Shown: positions 23,402-37,520, counted from the stretch's first letter. The stretch: 64,000 nt of DNA from Brugia malayi (GCF_000002995.4 NW_025062479.1:13479721-13543720); one strand, 5' to 3'. Made by a program: numbers and translations. Notes: generated by a model from the letters alone, not told the origin.

Positions 23402-26400
23402 TCACATATCAATGACAACTAATAATGATTCATCCAATTGCTCATGCCATAATTCAGCAACTAACTCATTTTTAATTTCATCTTCATAATGTTCCAATTT
23501 AGCTTCCCAACCATCTTGTTCCGAATAAATCTCCTCCAAAATGATATTTTCGATATCGGAATTGAGTCCACGTGATAATAATTCCCAGCGTTTCTTATCC
23601 TTTCCGTTTTGTTTATTACCTAAATAAAGCACCGTAAACAATACAAAAAAAAAAAAAAAAACAGAATAACGTAATTAAATGATGTAATATCTAATAATGC
23701 GTTTCAAACAATAACTATATATGACATTTAAAAATGAACAAGATTTCAAACATTTTCATGAGCTATTCAACTGCATTGTTAGCTTACACTTCAAATATTA
23801 AATTTGATAGTATTCAAAATGTGTTCCTTTATAGAAATTTCCCCTTAAATTATCATCCATTGCAAGAAGCAACTAACTTTCATAATACTTCGAAAGCTGT
23901 TTTTGAAGGATGCTTTTTAGATGTAACAAATTTCGAGGTCGGAAAGAATTGATATTTGTTAATCCCATATATCGACTGCTACTAACATCCTTGAAACAAT
24001 GTTCAGCAATTTCACAGCACCGATCTACGAGCAGTTGCCTGCAAGTAATATCCTAAAGTTAGCAATGTTTGGATTGGTAGAAATGTAAATATTCAATGAA
24101 TGGCAATCTAGAGAATAAAAAATATTGTTTTTTTTTTCCTTAAAATTGAAATATTTAAAAACCTTTAACCTCATTTGTAGTTCCTGTGATGCAATACCAA
24201 CTGAATCACCACTGATCAATATTTCTAAAGGCTGTTTTGAGCTAACCAAATTCCATATCTTTTCAGCAACTGAGTGAATTTCAGCGATAACCCATTTTTC
24301 ATCACTCATGTAAAATCTGGGATAAAATGATGCACTATCATTGGCTAATTAAAAGCATTAAAATGAAATAAAGATTGTTGAAATCTTGTCCAGTAATATC
24401 TTTGAAAAATCTAGTCAAATATCCCGAAGAATCATAGGAAGATCTCTATGACATCCGGAAATATGAGAATTTTCCAGTACTATAATAAGATAATGTAATA
24501 CCCGGATTGTGATGATGACACAAGTTCTGCTGATTTGATCACTTGATTATTCCTCATTTCTACAGAGACACTGAATTCCTTATTTCCACAAGGATGTTCG
24601 TAAAGCTTCGAAGGAAAATCATTCTTTTCACTAATTGCTTCGGTTTCTGCGCTATTTACACCACTCAAATCAAGACCAGGAATTAGATCGTCAGGCTGAA
24701 AAGATATCAAAGCAAACATAATGACAAGCATTTGGAAATTCTTATAAGTAAATAAATAATTGAATATCTTAAACTAATCCTTATAGGATCTCAATATTGA
24801 TTTCTCTACCTCCAAAATGCACAACAAAAAACAAAAGAGAAAACCGAAAAAAAAAAAAGAACTAATCTTTGACATGACTAAATGCTAGTCATGCATTCTT
24901 CTGCTGTTACTGAATATTAAAGAAGCGATTAAGATTACAAGAAACAAGCTTCCAAAAACAAGAAAAATTACCACTGGAATTTTATTTAAATCGTAACTTC
25001 GATCATTTTGCGATGAGTTATCAGCGGATGCAGTTAAATTCGTAGTTTTGTTATGTTCACCATGATGCACAAATGTTTCACTTTCTGATGCTTGACTATG
25101 CTCCAATGTCAACATCGCCGTCAATGAATCCTCTAACAAAGATTCAAGTAGAGATGCAGATAAGGGTGATATACAACGATTTGCTGATGTCTTCTGCAAA
25201 CAAAAAAGTTACAACGTTGATAGAACTGTAGCATCGATAGAATAGAGTCCTTCGGATTTATAAGTTAATTGTATTTTAATTAAGAATCTTTTAATATTTC
25301 GACTAATTTCCCAGAAAAACTTATCATTTATCAGATGACTTTTAAAAAAAAAAAACTCACTAAATAGTAATTTTTCCACAAAAATACTTTCGAAAAAAAA
25401 AAAAAAAAAAAAAACACCTTCATAATGGCATGAACTTACAGATGTGTGTGGACTACTTGTAGTACTTCTTGTAGCATCTTCATGTGGCATTGATGCCGCA
25501 TATTTGGTTGATGCAGCGCTTCTTGGTGAAGAAAGTGGACTGACCGTTAGTTTAAATTTTCTCGGCCTTGGAGATTGAGTAAGCTAGAAATCAAGAACAA
25601 AATCTCTTCAGTATTGTTAGTTAAAAAAAAAAAAAAGATTTCAAATTAGAATAATAAAAAGGGACAGCATAAAAACAAATTGCAAAAATAAAAATGAATG
25701 ATAAAAAAAATGGAAAAATTTTTCACATTAACTGTATACCAATTACTATGAAGTAGTTTGGAATAAGCAATGCAAATTAGTATTACATTACTAAAATGAG
25801 AATACACTATTCCAATTTTCAAAGATAAGTAAATTAATTATTACTCATATCGGTTTTATTTAGTATTATCATACAGAGAAGATATTTAAACAGTGAACTT
25901 ACTGCTGTCTTACCGCTCATTCGTACAACCGGAGTAAGCGATGAAATGGTTGTGTGGAAGCTTGGTAAGGACTCTGAAAATTATACAATTTGCAAAAATC
26001 AGAACTTATCATTCATTAACCAGTACTTCATTTTCTACGTAAAAAAAAAAGTATTTTCTAATCATTTCAAACATTACATCAATGTAATCGGAAAAGTTTT
26101 ATAAATACTAAACATTAAAAAAAAAGGTCGAACTATATGCAGTTTGCTGCAAATTTTTTTTTTTTTAACTTTTGTTAAACGCTGATAAATGGAAAATTTA
26201 TAAATATAACGCCTTATGCGGCAGATAAATCTATGCCATAAAAAAACTTACTAATCATTTTAATGTTAAGATAAAAGTATTACCTCGTGAAGCAATTCTA
26301 TCTTTTTCCATTTCATCATTACCATTCTTCTCTTCGCTGTCAGTTTCAATATCAGATGTTATTGGTGTAAAAAATTGTTCATCAAGAGAATTACAAAGCA

Positions 26401-29400
26401 AATTACATCCCTCCGTACTAGTTTTGCTTTCATCATTAGCATCGTTTGGTTTAACAATTGATTGTTTCTGTTGTTCCAATTTACTGTCATTTATATCGGA
26501 TCGATGAGCAACACATACTAATAGTGCCTCTTTTGAAGTATCCTGTTTAAAATTTGCAGTTTCACCATATATCAATTCACTGGAATGAGTACTTTCTGGT
26601 GAATGAATAATAAAATCGGTAGAATCTTTTGAAACTTTTGGAACATAAGCTGATTTTTTATCAATGGATACTTGTGTTTCGTTTGAAGCGCTGTAATTTT
26701 TTTCGATAACATTTGTTTTCTGAGATTGTTCAATAAGCCGTTCTGAAGGTGTCAAAGTGTTGCTTGAAGATAATTCGACAAAATAACATGCATCATATGT
26801 TTTTCTGGGTGAACGAAGATTTTTGTATTTTCCAGATGCACCGGCAATTCCTGATTTTTCTTCTGATGGTGGCTTCGAAAATTGGCTTTCTATATTTTTC
26901 TTTTTAGAATTAAATTCAAAATTGCAGGATTTGTTTATAGAGTGAATATCAGCATTGAAACTTGTTTCATTGCTATCAGCTTCCAAAAATGCACTTGCTG
27001 CACCGACATTCATCGATGATAAAAATGGATATCGTTCATAACTTGATTTTGACCTTTCACTATTATCACCTAAAAATTGATGTTTTAAACAAAATCAATT
27101 AAAAAATTATGAAAAATATTTGAAAACAAATAACTAAACAAACTGGAAGATTATGGAAAACTAATTACCACTTTCATTTTCCAATTTATTAAGTTGTGCA
27201 ATGTCTTTTTCAGTTTCCGTAATGTAACGTACATGGGCATCGATTTGCGCCCTCAGTGAGTTCTCCTCACTAAAAATTATTGTTCCGATGAAAGATAACA
27301 AATAAAATTATAGCTTCTCATAATACTTTGAAATCTTGTTTGATAAATTAGCATGAAAAAACAAGAGTATACTATGTATGGAACAAAAGAAAAAGTCTAT
27401 ATTTTATTATAACTCTTTCAGCAACTAATAAAAGTTATCTTAGCTTTTATAATGCATTAAATATACGTACCACTGATCATTGCGCATTACTCTCTGGTCG
27501 AATGTCTTCTTCATGAAATCTGCTTCTTTTCTTTTCCATTTTAACTCTTCACGCAATTGTTCCAAGTTTTTGTTGTAATTTGTTGGTTTTTGCACTAAAC
27601 ATTTTAAATAAATAGAATTATTTTTGGTATTATTCAGTTAACAGAAGATAAAGAGTCTCTGAATGTGTAATATCGGTTACACACCTTTCGTTTTTCGGAT
27701 ATGTCGGAAAACACGAAGAGGACTTGATAATGAAGACCTTGTATTGTCAATGTTCATAGCACGCTCTCCATTAATTTTAAAGCCTCAAAAAAAAAAGAAC
27801 AAAAAAGAAATTTTAACTGATATTTGATGGAATAAAGGAAAAACACAGAAGATTAAGAGTTTCTGAATTTTTAGTAAATTTGTAGGATGGCTAAATTATT
27901 TGAATGTTGAATTCACTTAAAATCATATTAGCATATTCAAATAATATAAAAAAATTCAAGGCAGTGGTTAGAGCATATTTGGTACATACTACGGACCTGC
28001 AACATAATGTAATAAAATACAACACCAAGTATAATTTCTAAATTATGCATTTTTGATTATTAAATTTATTGAAATTTCAACGATGAATGCCAGCAATAAT
28101 TAACATGCGGAATAATCAAACCAACTACTTAAACGGTTTCCGACATTAAACGAAAAAAAAAAAAAAAAAAAAAAAGAAAGAATTAACCACGTGAACGTGT
28201 CTTTAATTTCAATTCCCATTTCTCCAGTTCATTTGCCAAATTATTTTTCTCGAAATGCTTCGTAAAAAGCAACACTTTCTCAGAACCTTTGCGAAATTTT
28301 TCGAAATTCACATCTTTTTTCTTACCTCTGAAAAGTATTTATTTTCAGTGTATTTGTAAGCAGTTGATGTAGGGTTATAGAATGATTACTCCTCCGTCAA
28401 GCATCATTCTGCAGGGGTAAGCAAAACTTATATTATACCTCTGATGACATTTTATTCGAATTATCATAAAGAAAAAAAAAAAAAAACCAGAAGTAAAGCT
28501 ACAGCTTTCTAGGTAATATATCTTACCTTAACAGTGACAAATGCTTCTGTAAATCGAGATTAAGTAGCTGTATTCGAGCTGTCTCATGTAAATGATAATC
28601 GATCAAATTTTTCTGTAAAATATTGACAAACAATTAGTTCTGTATGAGAAAATATCAATGTCGTTCTTATTCTTACCAATGACATTGTACTGCGAACTGA
28701 ACTGATATATTTTTGTTTCAGTAGTAAGCATGCCGATTTGATTTTTTCTTCTTTATTTTCCACTTTCCACAAATCTTCAACCTTTCGCTGATAACAGTGT
28801 CTGCAAATTGATTAATGACCACTGAAATAGAAATATAATCAATAAAATGATAAAATATTTTTTTCAATAAGCCAAGTTCGTTGTGTATAAAATAATACAT
28901 GCTTTTTGAGAGAAGAAATCTCATTTCACGTGTACAACTAAGAATGACCGTAAAATTATTTGTGAAAATATTAATAAAATAAAAATTATCGAATGAAAAA
29001 AAAAGATAAAAAACGGCTACTTACTTACGAAGCTCAACAAAATACAGCATACTATCTGTATAAAATTGTCGAAGTGCTTTCACAGTATTACTTGCATAAT
29101 GCTTACGTTTCAGTAATTCTTGCGATGAATATATTGGTGAACTATCGATTTTATCACTTTGACTGGCATCTAAAAATATTTTAATGAATGATAAAGTTAT
29201 CGAAATAAAAATTGCACTGAATGCTAAGTGTGTAAAAGATTTTGGATATAAGTATAAAAATTTCCTATTATTCAGACGACATTTGCATCACTCTAAACAA
29301 ATACAATAAAGATAAGGAAGAAAAAAGATCGCAAAAAATATAAACATAAAGAAAAAACTAATATAGAAATATATTTCTGCACCGAGAAAGCGTTAATCAA

Positions 29401-32400
29401 AAGTGACAAATTTCTTAAAGTTATATAAAAGTAAAATCTTTTATAAAACAAAAAGCTAAATCTCGAAAATTTCAAGAATCTTTCAAAATGATCTTTAGTT
29501 TTATAAGATAATTAATAAACCACTATTGAACAAGTCATTGTCAAAGCATATACCATTAAAAGTAGACTGTGCCGACGGTGACTCATTGATTAGCTTCATA
29601 TTAGAATTGCTTGCTTGATGTATAACCTGAAATGAATAAAATTATTTATAGGTTATTATCCTAAATTTTCATAAAGAGCAGTTGGATTATATACCGATTG
29701 TCTTGACGTAACTTCAGATTTAGCATTTTGAATTTCATTCATTGCATCATCCGTATCACTATCATCATGAAGTGAATTAGTTTTTGAAATTGTTGGTATG
29801 CATAATTTAACTGGATCACAATTCCGTTCCTTCAAAGGATACTGAGATGGTTTAAGCATCTGCAACATAAAACAAAAGATTTGATAAAAGGGAGAAGAGA
29901 CAACACGACACAAGAACGTCACATCAATTTTTGAACACGAGTAATATAACCAAGGAAATAACCAAAAAATTGAGAGATCAAAAAAAAATCATAACGGGGG
30001 ACATGCATACATGAATTGTGCAAATAATATGGTACAGTTAAGCAATTTAAAGCTTTGTCTTAATCTTTTAATTAAAATTTTGTCAACTAACTTTTCAGAT
30101 GTATGTTATAATTTATAATAAGTGCAAAGCAAGCTTTATAATTATGTTGCAAGTGCATGAAACCACATTACATGTGTATGAATATAGTCAACATTCACAT
30201 ATACTAACTAAATTACAGATATAAAATGAGCAATACAATGTAATATGCATCCAATTTAAAAAAATGATACATTATTAGAAAGTGAATTATAATGAAGTGC
30301 CTTATTTATGCGCTGTTCCGCGGTTGCATAAAAGCTGCTCTGCCCATCAAAACACCTTTCGTCTGAATCCTGAAAATATACAGCTAATTTAACCTAGCTA
30401 ATTCTATATACTTATAAATTTTTGATTATGAAATAAAGTTGTAGTTGTTCTTCTTCCACAAATTTTCATACAAAGCTTATCAATTTCTCTTAAAAAAAAA
30501 AAAAAAAAGAAGAAAACAGTAATTCGAAAAAATGTAATAATTTAATTATCCACATGTATTACTAATAAAACCAAATAATACTTTATCAAACGTGTTTTCT
30601 TTTATTTCGCATTCACTACAGTTTTTTTTTTTTTTATACTCAAAAATTTAATTAATAATTCTAATGAATTTGCTAATATTTATTTTTTGATCATTAAATT
30701 TTAAATTCTGTCTATTTATTCTTATTTATCGTGGTATAATCCGGTCAACTGTTTCAGTATGCATGCTTTTGCTAAGCATAAATTTTTGAACATGTTGTAA
30801 GATCGAAACGTCCATTGATATCGAAATATTTGTGCTAACAAAAGAAGTAGCAAAATAATAAGAAAAACCATAAAAAATTTTAGTTCCTCTTCAGAGAATG
30901 CATATATGAATGTATGAAATTATATAATTTTGCCAAAGCACTATACAACAATATTCTGAATTTATAACAATTAAATTTCATACGAAAATCCGCCGGTGGG
31001 TTGATGAGGTAAGGAATGTGAAGTGATAATTACTTGAAATGTGAAGTAATTATTAGTTTTTTTCCCTTACAAAAACAGACAAAAATAGTATGTTGTAAAA
31101 AAAAAAAAGAAGCAAAACAGAAACTTATCGCAAGCGAAATCAAAAGAAATAAGCGAAGGACTTTATGTGGAGTAGCATAACACGTACCATTCCATCACTG
31201 ACTTCATATTCACGTAATCTTTCGTTATTGAACGCATTGCGAACATCTCGAAGATGCTGACTCATTTCAGTAATATTTTTTCCATAAGCAATATGAGTTC
31301 TCAACTGACAACCCAGTATTTTACCGCGTGTTATACCTTTGATATTTTGCTGTAAGTTATAGTTAATAGCTTAAGTGAATTTTTGAGAAAGGAACTAAAA
31401 GAAGCACAGAAAATATGGATGATAATAAAGCCTAGTAGACCTTAGGGAAGAGGTGGTTGTTGTAAGCGTCCTTTTCCAAAATGTATCCTTTGGAGGAAAA
31501 GTTGTCATCCACTTTGTTGTATTCTAACGGTGAAGAAATCGACAGTCGATTTGAAAATGATGTTTGTAAAAAGCGTGCAGCCCTATAATCAAATCAGCGA
31601 AGAAAAGCTTTGAATAATCAATTAATTTTTAACCCTCGATAGCATTCGTCTACTGCAGAAGTGATGAAGAAATATTGTAATGTCTTAGAAACGTATACAC
31701 AAATGCAATATCTTTCCTCATTTAGTAATAGTTGACAGTACTGATGATGACTGATAAAAATTAATCTATCATCATTTTAATCTACCACTTAGCTAACTAA
31801 AAAAAAAAATAAAGAGACTGATGGTGAGATCTTATGCAGAAGTCGAAACAATGTGCAAATATTACTCATCGATATCACTCTCCAAATTATTTAAAGTGCT
31901 AAATGACTGTTTGATTTTAACATTGATTTCGTCACAAGAAATACTATGTCCAGAGCCATCGATATTCAGATTTACATGTTGCGATACCTTAAACATTGAT
32001 AAAGACTAAAATATTTTCAAATAAACCCATCACTTAGTTTATATAACTCTCTCACTTCTTGTACAAAAATATTTGGAATGCATGTCAAATGAAAGACTTA
32101 CCGTCCTATCTTTTGTTGACCAATCGAAGGTATCACTGGCTAAAAAATAAGTTTTTATTACAGTCGTACTTGAAGAATTCTCTTTGATCATCCTATTACT
32201 GTGCAAATTTCCAACAATCGAACGTTAACAAAAACGCTCATCTTCTGATATCAATATTTCTCACATTTTACTGCCGGAATTTGCGGCCGTCTTACTTTGC
32301 CTTTCTTAATTTCATCCATTTTATTCCTGGAACGCAAACGTGTAGACTGCGACAAGTGCGATTTTTTTTTATTATTCCGCACGCCAACTACAGCTTTTTT

Positions 32401-33946
32401 TATTTGCGATCTAAAAAACAAGATTTAATAGCAGTATAATGAATTTAAACAAGTATAATTTACTATATCATATTTTAATAGCAATAACACAAGGCAAGAT
32501 ATCATTAAAAGCTAAACTGAATTAAGTGAATTAAAGTAGTAAATTATTTAATAAATGTTTTTAAGTCTACAGAGAAATCAGTGAGAACAAGTTTTCTAAA
32601 ATTACTGATTTATGCCGTGCCGAAAGATGAAAATTTTATCTGCCTCATTTACAAAATGAACGAGTACTCTCTCAGCAACGAAAAAGAGATGCAAGCATTT
32701 AAAATATAGAAATAACTACTCTTCTTTTGCAAATGTTAGTGATGATCCGTGTGCCCAGCTTCCAGAACAGCAAGCACCGGAAGAGAAGCGCTTGTTGTGA
32801 AAAAAGTCCATACTTTTCCCACAATTATTCTAAAAAAAAAAAAAAAAAAAAAAAATATGGATAAAAAGAACAGCTAATAATGCACACGGTAGCTACTTTA
32901 AATTTCATTCCACGTTCTTAATGTAAAGATAAAAGATGAGTTCTCAATAAACTTTACAGGGATAATTATCCTAAACAAAGCATAAAACAGCAAACCCTTA
33001 AAATATTAATGCTTGTCATAAAAACAACATATCAAATAATTTGTATTATACAAATAGAATTAACCTTGTCAACTCGAAAAATGCTTTTCGAAGTGTATAA
33101 TAATGGCATGGACTTGTAAGGCTTAGCAATAATATCAACATTTTCATCATCATAACCGCTCAATTTCTGACAGCACTGCTTAACTGAAATTTGAGGAAAA
33201 AAAGAATAACTATAACGAAAATGATAAAACCATTTTGCTCAATAAACAATTCTGCAACTGTTCCATTCAAACGCTTAAAGATATTGCATAATCATTCAAG
33301 ATTTGAATGATGTTTCAATAAAGAAGAAAATAATAAAGTCAGTTTTCTTATTATTATTAAATATTACGAATCACTCTAATATTTTGCAAATGAGGAAGAA
33401 GAAATCAATAATTACAAACGAAATATAAAGCGAAATTTGGCTTACATGCAACAGAACCGCGGATATTCTGTACCTTTCGTAACACATTCTCTTCAAATGT
33501 ATTCTTTGTAGGTGACATCTCGTGGTACGTTATACGAAATTTCTTAGTTTTATTTGCAACTTTCTCAATTCCATAGCTCTTCCGATTATCTATTTTATTT
33601 TCATCTAAATATTTTCAAAGATTATTCTGAAAATCATAACGGTAAATCAGTATAATAGATGATGTGTCAAAACTCGGTAAGATTTTGTAGAAGTTGCAAA
33701 AAATAATTTTCGAAAAAAAGCACTGTTAGTACTGAAATGGAATGATAACATATGCATGGTTCTATCTTATTTGACTTTTACACAAAATTCTACTTTTCAA
33801 ATTTCTATAAAAGTGTAAATTTCTACTTTAAACTCCAATATTTTAATTAATACTTTTTGTACAGTAATGAAGCACTACGCTTTTATGGAATATTTACCAT
33901 TTAAAATCCGTCGCCGGATACGCTCCAACAAACCATATCGATCCAT
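23402..33946 (-). CDS. Large coiled-coil protein with CEP350-like C-terminus
   Basis: Twenty-six exons join with consistent phase to 1330 residues. Examples: 33946-33898, 33604-33446, 33183-33065, 32829-32720, 32410-32296, 32139-32102, 31582-31441, 31349-31188, 30369-30271, 29859-29695, then twelve more including the 786-base exon 27069-26284, then 24695-24502, 24316-24170, 24038-23878 and 23619-23402. The middle part is charged and helical (QLREELKWKRKEADFMKK, RAQIDAHVRYITETEKDIAQ), typical of coiled coils. It is followed by a Ser/Thr-rich disordered exon and a C-terminal module with LLVDRCCEIAEH and IENIILEEIYSEQDGWE. That module resembles the end of centrosomal CEP350 and DUF4378-type helices, so a centrosome or microtubule role is possible. 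The protein is much shorter than human CEP350 (about 3100 residues) and no CAP-Gly domain was seen, so the name is tentative. The gene model itself is solid. Confidence 0.8.
24885..24971 (-). other. Intron read-through encoding a membrane-like helix
   Basis: Exon 22 of the CEP350-like gene ends at 24972 before a GTAATT donor. If the intron were retained, the frame would continue with about 20 hydrophobic residues (VIFLVFGSLFLVILIASLIF), then SNSRRMHD and a stop. The next exon (24695) joins in phase, so splicing is the preferred reading and the helix is probably chance in T-rich sequence. Confidence 0.35.
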
Positions 33947-33968
33947 CCTTTCACATAAATTTTGTTCC

Positions 33969-33975
33969 CTATAAT
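33969..33975 (-). promoter_or_regulatory. Acceptor upstream of the CEP350-like start, possible SL site
   Basis: On the minus strand ATTATAG ends at 33969, 22 bases before ATG at 33946. The short segment between is also open in frame, so the Met could be internal with an unseen upstream exon. Confidence 0.35.
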
Positions 33976-34351
33976 AATCAAAAAATTCAAAAAACTAGTA
34001 AAATGCACTTCCATTTAATTTTATGCACATGTAATCTCAATTTCTGATAATACGATTGATAAAGTAAGGAACTTGCTCGAGCTCTAAAAATTGCATCATA
34101 GCCTTATTTTTCAGCATTTCTATTCTTAATTATAGCTTCAATTAAAGCTAATGTGTTAAAATTACTAAAAGATTCCATAAAAATAATTTCCCAAATAAAA
34201 CGTACGATTTAATTAAACATTTACATGCAGCTACCTGACTAATTTAAGTCTAAAATTTAAAAAAAAAATATTTCGAAAAAAAAAATTTATTAGAAAAATT
34301 TAAAAAAAAAAACCTGTTTCGTTAAAACGATGAAATAAAGAAAAACGAATC

Positions 34352-34383
<32 letters not shown>

Positions 34384-36100
34384 CTCATTATTGCGATAGA
34401 AAACATGATAAACAAACCATTTGTGATAATCTTTAAAGCAATACCATAATAAAATCACAACAACAAATATTGATTGCTATTTGGTAATTTCTTATCATTA
34501 TTTCGCCATCTTTCCCTAGTTTTTCATTTATCATTTCATAATTACAGCTGGCTAACTGTATTCTAAAATGATATTCATTTATGATAATTATACTATAAAT
34601 TCATTTACGAAAATAACATAACAAAAATTCTAAATAACATTTTCATATCTTTTCTCATCTTTTCCTCAGAGATAATTTATTCGTTTTGTTTTTTTCTCTC
34701 ATCTATATTTCTTGTCCCCAAATTTAAAAATTTCTGCAACTCCATTTCTCAAATTTTTAAAAATTAATTTAAATTCTTAATTTTAGTTCAGTGAAAAATA
34801 TCACCCAATATTTAATCGTAGATCACAACTATGTATATTTTATTTTTTAAAATAATTAAATTCATCTATATTTTAATCATCAACCGATCATAATTAATTT
34901 AACCTCATCCTTACCATATCAAACTCCCCCAACCATTCATATCACAAAAAAGCTACTTAAAAATCCAGCCGCCAAATTAGATCTACTTGTAATTTTCCCT
35001 TTTCGCAAAATGAATCCAAACCCGACTTCGAGCGATTTTTTTGTTTGAAATTCAAAAGTAATCAAAAAAGTTGCTTATTGTTCCTTACTTTCCCTTAAGT
35101 AAATTAATTTTAAAGTCTTTCTTTAAATATATGTGATAAAAAAATAAAGAAAAAACTCTTATCATATCACAGTAATTCATGCTCTCATTATATTCTTTAT
35201 GTTCAACCATTTCCACTACTCTGTTACGTATTTTAAAATTACATATGTTTTAAGAAAAGGGAAAAAATTCTTGTCATTTCCTGAATTTGTATATTCTATA
35301 TTTTCTATACTTTCCATTCATAACTCAAAATTATGGTTAAGAAAAAAAAAATTACAATATTCTTATATCTCCTAAATAACCTATATTTTCTATATCAAAA
35401 TCCTATCATGTTACAATAATCCATACTCTTTATTTTCAATCATTTTCACTATTATTGCTTCATAATTCGAAAATTATTTGTACAATACTATTTACCTTAC
35501 AAATTTTGCATTTTAAAGTTACTTACAACTGTTATTTTTGCATATATGATAAATATTTTCTTTCATTAATTTTTATTTTCAATTTTGGTGCTAATTATTT
35601 TGTGAGGTCAATTTGTTTGTGTTGTGATTTTTTTCATTTATGAATTAATTCATTACTAATTTATTGATAATAAAATTAAAAATTTTTTTTCTTTAATAAA
35701 TCGTTCATTTTTACAATAACACTAACAAATTCTGTCAATTATTTTTTAAAATTATTAAAAATTCTTCTTCCTCTCAATTTATTCGCATCAGTTATGTACG
35801 TTAATTACGCTTTTAATTGCATCTTATTTTCGGTTTTACGGCACTTTCCACTCTGTTAAAGAAATGAAGTTTCTCTTTCCTTTTTTTTTTTTTTTTTTTT
35901 TTTTTCATTTCAAATAATTATTTCATAATGAAATATTGGAATAATGGACTACTCTAGTAGAATGTGGTACTCAGTACTAACTAATTCTGATAGGAAGAAA
36001 TTTTGTTGCAAAAAGAAAAAAATAGATGCAATAAATTTGATAAATGATAAATATGATAAAATAATTTTTATCTCTTTTCTGATGCAGTATTTTTTTTGCC
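33976..36100. other. Divergent intergenic region between CEP350-like gene and survivin
   Basis: About 2.1 kb of AT-rich sequence with a long T run near 35880-35905. It should hold the promoters of both genes. A slightly less AT-rich patch near 34960-35040 could be a 5' noncoding exon on the minus strand but lacks an ATG in a useful frame. Confidence 0.45.
34356..34383 (+). repeat. Poly-A tract of about 28 bases
   Basis: A homopolymer in the divergent spacer between the CEP350-like and survivin genes, with no mobile-element features around it. Confidence 0.9.
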
Positions 36101-36110
36101 AACATTATAG
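36101..36110 (+). promoter_or_regulatory. Acceptor upstream of survivin ATG, probable SL trans-splice site
   Basis: AACATTATAG ends at 36110, 25 bases before ATG at 36136. The alternative upstream frame beginning at 35944 is Lys/Ile-rich noncoding-looking sequence, which supports a start at 36136. Confidence 0.45.
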
Positions 36111-36135
36111 AAGATATTATAAAGATTATCAAAAT

Positions 36136-37342
36136 ATGGCAGCAATTGTTGATTTCCTAAATTGGGATGCTTACACCGAACATATCTTTTGCAATAATCG
36201 CTTGAGATCATTTACAAAAAATGCTTGGCCTCATCAACAGTCAGTTAATTTATTACCAGAAAAGGTGGTTGTTTACACTATCGATTTCTCCTAATAAAAT
36301 CATATATTAATCAATAAATTTGTTTTACTTTCCATCATGATAACTACCACTTATATTTTTTGAGTTTTTAAATTGATAGAAATTTGCTTTTTTCTGATTA
36401 AATTACATTTTAAATTGTGCTTTTTTTTCAGATGGCTAAAGCAGGCTTTTTCTTTGATCCAGATAATGATAATATTGATGGCGTTAGTTGTCCATTTTGT
36501 CTTAAAACTTTAACTGGATGGGAAGATAGTGATGATCCATTGTAAGTTATTTTTATAATAATAACAATAATAGTAATGATAATAATTAATAATCAATACA
36601 TAATAATAAAATAAAGATATTTATTGAGTAATTCAACCGATTTTTATTTTTCTTTTTAATTGAACTAAATCATAGACTGTTTTTATCAGATTGAATTAGA
36701 AACTTATTTTAATTTTTATAGATCAAATTAAGTAAATTTAAATTTCAACTTTTTTTCAATTATTTTTATTTCTGTTTTTTTTTTTTTTCAGAAAGGGAAG
36801 AGATACTAAGCTAGAATGAAAAAATGATAATATATGAAAGAATGAGATAAAGACTTTTGAATTCTCAAATTGGTTAAATTTTAGAGTGGAGCATGCAAAA
36901 CGGAAGGATATTTGCTATTTTGCTCGTTTGAATAAAGATGAAAAAGAATGGACAGTTGAAGATTTCTTACGACTTTTGGCTCAACGAAGAGCATCTATGA
37001 TGGTTTGAATTGTTTCTCTAGAGAGAAAAAAAAATCGCTTAATATTTTTGTTATACTTTAAAAAATAAATTTTTGAAAGAGTACTTTAGGATTTTAATCT
37101 TCAGTTTGTTGTATTTCTATATTAAACTTATAATATTCAATTGTGGCAGATTGAAATTAAAATTAATTTCAAAAATTATTATTAATTGATCCTAATTTCT
37201 GCTTACTGTTTGCTATATTAAGTCACTAATTGCACTAAAAGCGATCGATGGTGCTATGGATGCTATGGAAAGCGTGAAAAAGAGAATAGATGTTTTGGTT
37301 GAAAATAAAAGGCCAAAAAAGGTAGCGAAGAGGAAGAAATAA
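36136..37342 (+). CDS. bir-1: Survivin-type single-BIR protein (BIR-1/BIRC5)
   Basis: Four exons, 36136-36264, 36432-36541, 36885-37002 and 37223-37342, join in phase to 158 residues, close to C. elegans BIR-1 and human survivin. The BIR domain starts with RLRSFTKNAWPH, then AKAGFFFDPDNDNIDGVSC. The zinc ligands keep the exact family spacing CX2CX16HX6C (Cys63, Cys66, His83, Cys90), with GWEDSDDP in between. The C-terminal third is a charged helix, as in survivins, ending in a basic tail (KRPKKVAKRKK). Survivin is the chromosomal passenger complex subunit that binds INCENP/borealin and brings Aurora B to centromeres and the spindle midzone; the basic helix fits that role. There is no caspase-recruitment or RING domain. 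Confidence 0.95.
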
Positions 37343-37514
37343 GGAAAAATTGGACTGCTATTACAGTCTTATCAAAATTAACTAAGAAGCTTGACTTGAC
37401 TGGACTTCTACTCTTTATGTTTACTGTATTTGTACTGGTTTGATCTGATTTGATATATTAGTTCCTCTATAAAATTAACATGCTATGTCAAAACAGAGGA
37501 AAAAAAAAGATCTC

Positions 37515-37520
37515 AATAAA
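37515..37520 (+). terminator. Candidate poly(A) signal for survivin
   Basis: The hexamer AATAAA lies about 170 bases after the stop codon of the survivin gene, a normal 3'UTR length for nematodes. In such AT-rich DNA the motif can occur by chance. Confidence 0.4.

Noticed and set aside
24885..25199. Type I membrane protein suggested by a hydrophobic segment near 24.9 kb
   Set aside because: The hydrophobic part lies after a good GTAATT donor, and the next exon joins in phase, so it is intron sequence.
30266..30372. GC donor (AAG|GC) for an exon of the CEP350-like gene near 30.3 kb
   Set aside because: A normal GTATCA donor 33 bases farther also keeps phase, so the rare GC form is not needed.
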